NCBI GenBank assembly: GCA_002367105.1
Contig: DFCS01000017.1
Coordinates: 12,516 to 76,515 of the forward strand
Direction of reading: 5' to 3'
DNA length: 64,000 nucleotides
Origin: Hungatella sp. UBA3048
GTDB taxonomy: Bacteria > Bacillota > Clostridia > Lachnospirales > Lachnospiraceae
Positions 63,587-64,000 of this stretch are shown here, one piece after another (positions within the stretch are counted from its first letter, which is position 1; each line of letters starts with the position of its first letter). Both the position numbers and the translations under genes were made by a program. Under the pieces are notes generated by a model. It did not search any database, was not told the origin of the DNA, and was given only the letters and a program-made list of their open reading frames with translations.

Positions 63587-64000
63587 ACTGGATAAGCAAT
63601 AAGCTAAGAAAACCCAGTAAAATCAAAGGTTTTTAAACGAATCGGTATTTGAATATTTGTACTTTTGTACCAATTAAAACAGAATTAATGTATTTAAAGA
63701 ATAACAAAGAGTAATTTGAGGAATACCGAAACCCGTTTATTTCAAGATAAAAAAATGATTATATTCCTTATTTTAAGGATGACAATACTTTAGTATTTAA
63801 TCGCTTAAAATAAGGAAATGAAAAGAAAACCGCTATGAGCGTTATGACAGCTCATAGCGGTTTTTTGATGGGATGACAGCGCTCAGTAATATAAGATTCC
63901 AGTGAAGACTTTGTATTTTCCATATATGTCCTATTTTGAATCCTTGTAATACTGTCCTGTACGGCAAGGTATTATAAGCGTAACCGATGAATAACCTACC
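63587..64000. other. Right flank of the element
   Basis: No gene is visible. The first ~120 bases resemble the left inside end of the element (30,157-30,280), including AGTAAAATCAA, TATTTGTACTTTTGTACCAAT and ACAGAATTAATGTA. TTCCTTATTTTAAG (63,764-63,777) pairs with CTTAAAATAAGGAA (63,804-63,817). The similarity suggests that this is either the old lysS downstream region or the left end of a second, related element. Confidence 0.5.
63826..63866 (+). terminator. Terminator in the right flank
   Basis: AAAACCGCTATGAGC pairs perfectly with GCTCATAGCGGTTTT, followed by six Ts in all. It would end any transcript leaving the element. Confidence 0.9.

Noticed and set aside
1..64000. CRISPR array, tRNA or rRNA genes
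   Set aside because: No regularly spaced direct repeats and no tRNA cloverleaf or rRNA-like sequence was recognised by eye on either strand.

Overview
The window comes from a low-to-moderate GC Firmicute, most likely a Lachnospiraceae member of the Clostridium saccharolyticum/Lacrimispora type. I infer this from gene content and order (uvrC-hprK-murB-rapZ-whiA-crh-like HPr, then dnaE-pfkA, then dusB-greA-lysS), strong AGGAGG ribosome binding sites and clostridial protein style. No database was searched. Bases 1-30,139 are ordinary chromosome, bases about 30,140-63,586 are an AT-rich integrated mobile element, and the last ~400 bases are its right flank.

Chromosome, 1-30 kb. A housekeeping run (uvrC, hprK, murB, rapZ, whiA, an HPr paralogue with Glu at the usual His15 position, dnaE, pfkA, a LUD protein) leads into a sugar-acid region. 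That region holds a TIM-barrel isomerase/epimerase, uxaB and uxaA (minus strand), a GntR/FCD regulator, a LarA-family racemase/epimerase, a complete branched-chain-type ABC transporter (binding protein, two permeases, two ATPases), a second LarA paralogue, a zinc-dependent dehydrogenase and a LacI regulator. A 14-bp palindrome, TGTAAGCACTTACA, sits on both the uxaA promoter and the lacI promoter 10 kb away. A second palindrome, CTGATATATCAG, sits just downstream of the larA-liv promoter and is repeated inside uxaA. Together these suggest one regulon importing and epimerising an aldonate-like acid and feeding it into the tagaturonate/altronate route. A conserved small protein, dusB, greA and lysS follow.

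Mobile element, 30.14-63.59 kb. It is integrated in the 3' end of lysS, with a 17-bp direct repeat (TTCCCGACGATGAAGTC) at both ends. The element supplies a replacement LysS C-terminus on the left, and another lysS tail is stranded at the right junction. The left end carries a small HTH/Xis-like protein, a candidate oriT hairpin, a mobilisation accessory protein and a very small HUH-type relaxase. The Tn916-like Int/Xis and a HerA-like ATPase lie at 52.9-55.5 kb. No type IV secretion genes are visible, so I read it as an integrative mobilizable element. Its modules are: a WYL-regulated set of unknown genes (an HNH-like/glycine-zipper protein, a helical protein, a ferredoxin-headed protein); zinc-ribbon membrane proteins; a complete class C-type group II intron next to a second truncated intron, both just after a terminator; a DUF932-RadC-YqaJ-RecT DNA-processing operon; a 622-aa unknown protein; and a ~255-nt highly structured non-coding segment.

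Defence-like right arm, 56-63.3 kb. Between int and attR are a DUF262/HEPN gene pair (minus strand) and a two-gene operon encoding a protein-kinase-SF1-helicase fusion with a translationally coupled winged-helix partner. That operon, and the WYL-regulated operon at 32.7-37 kb, are the best candidates here for undescribed anti-phage or conflict systems.
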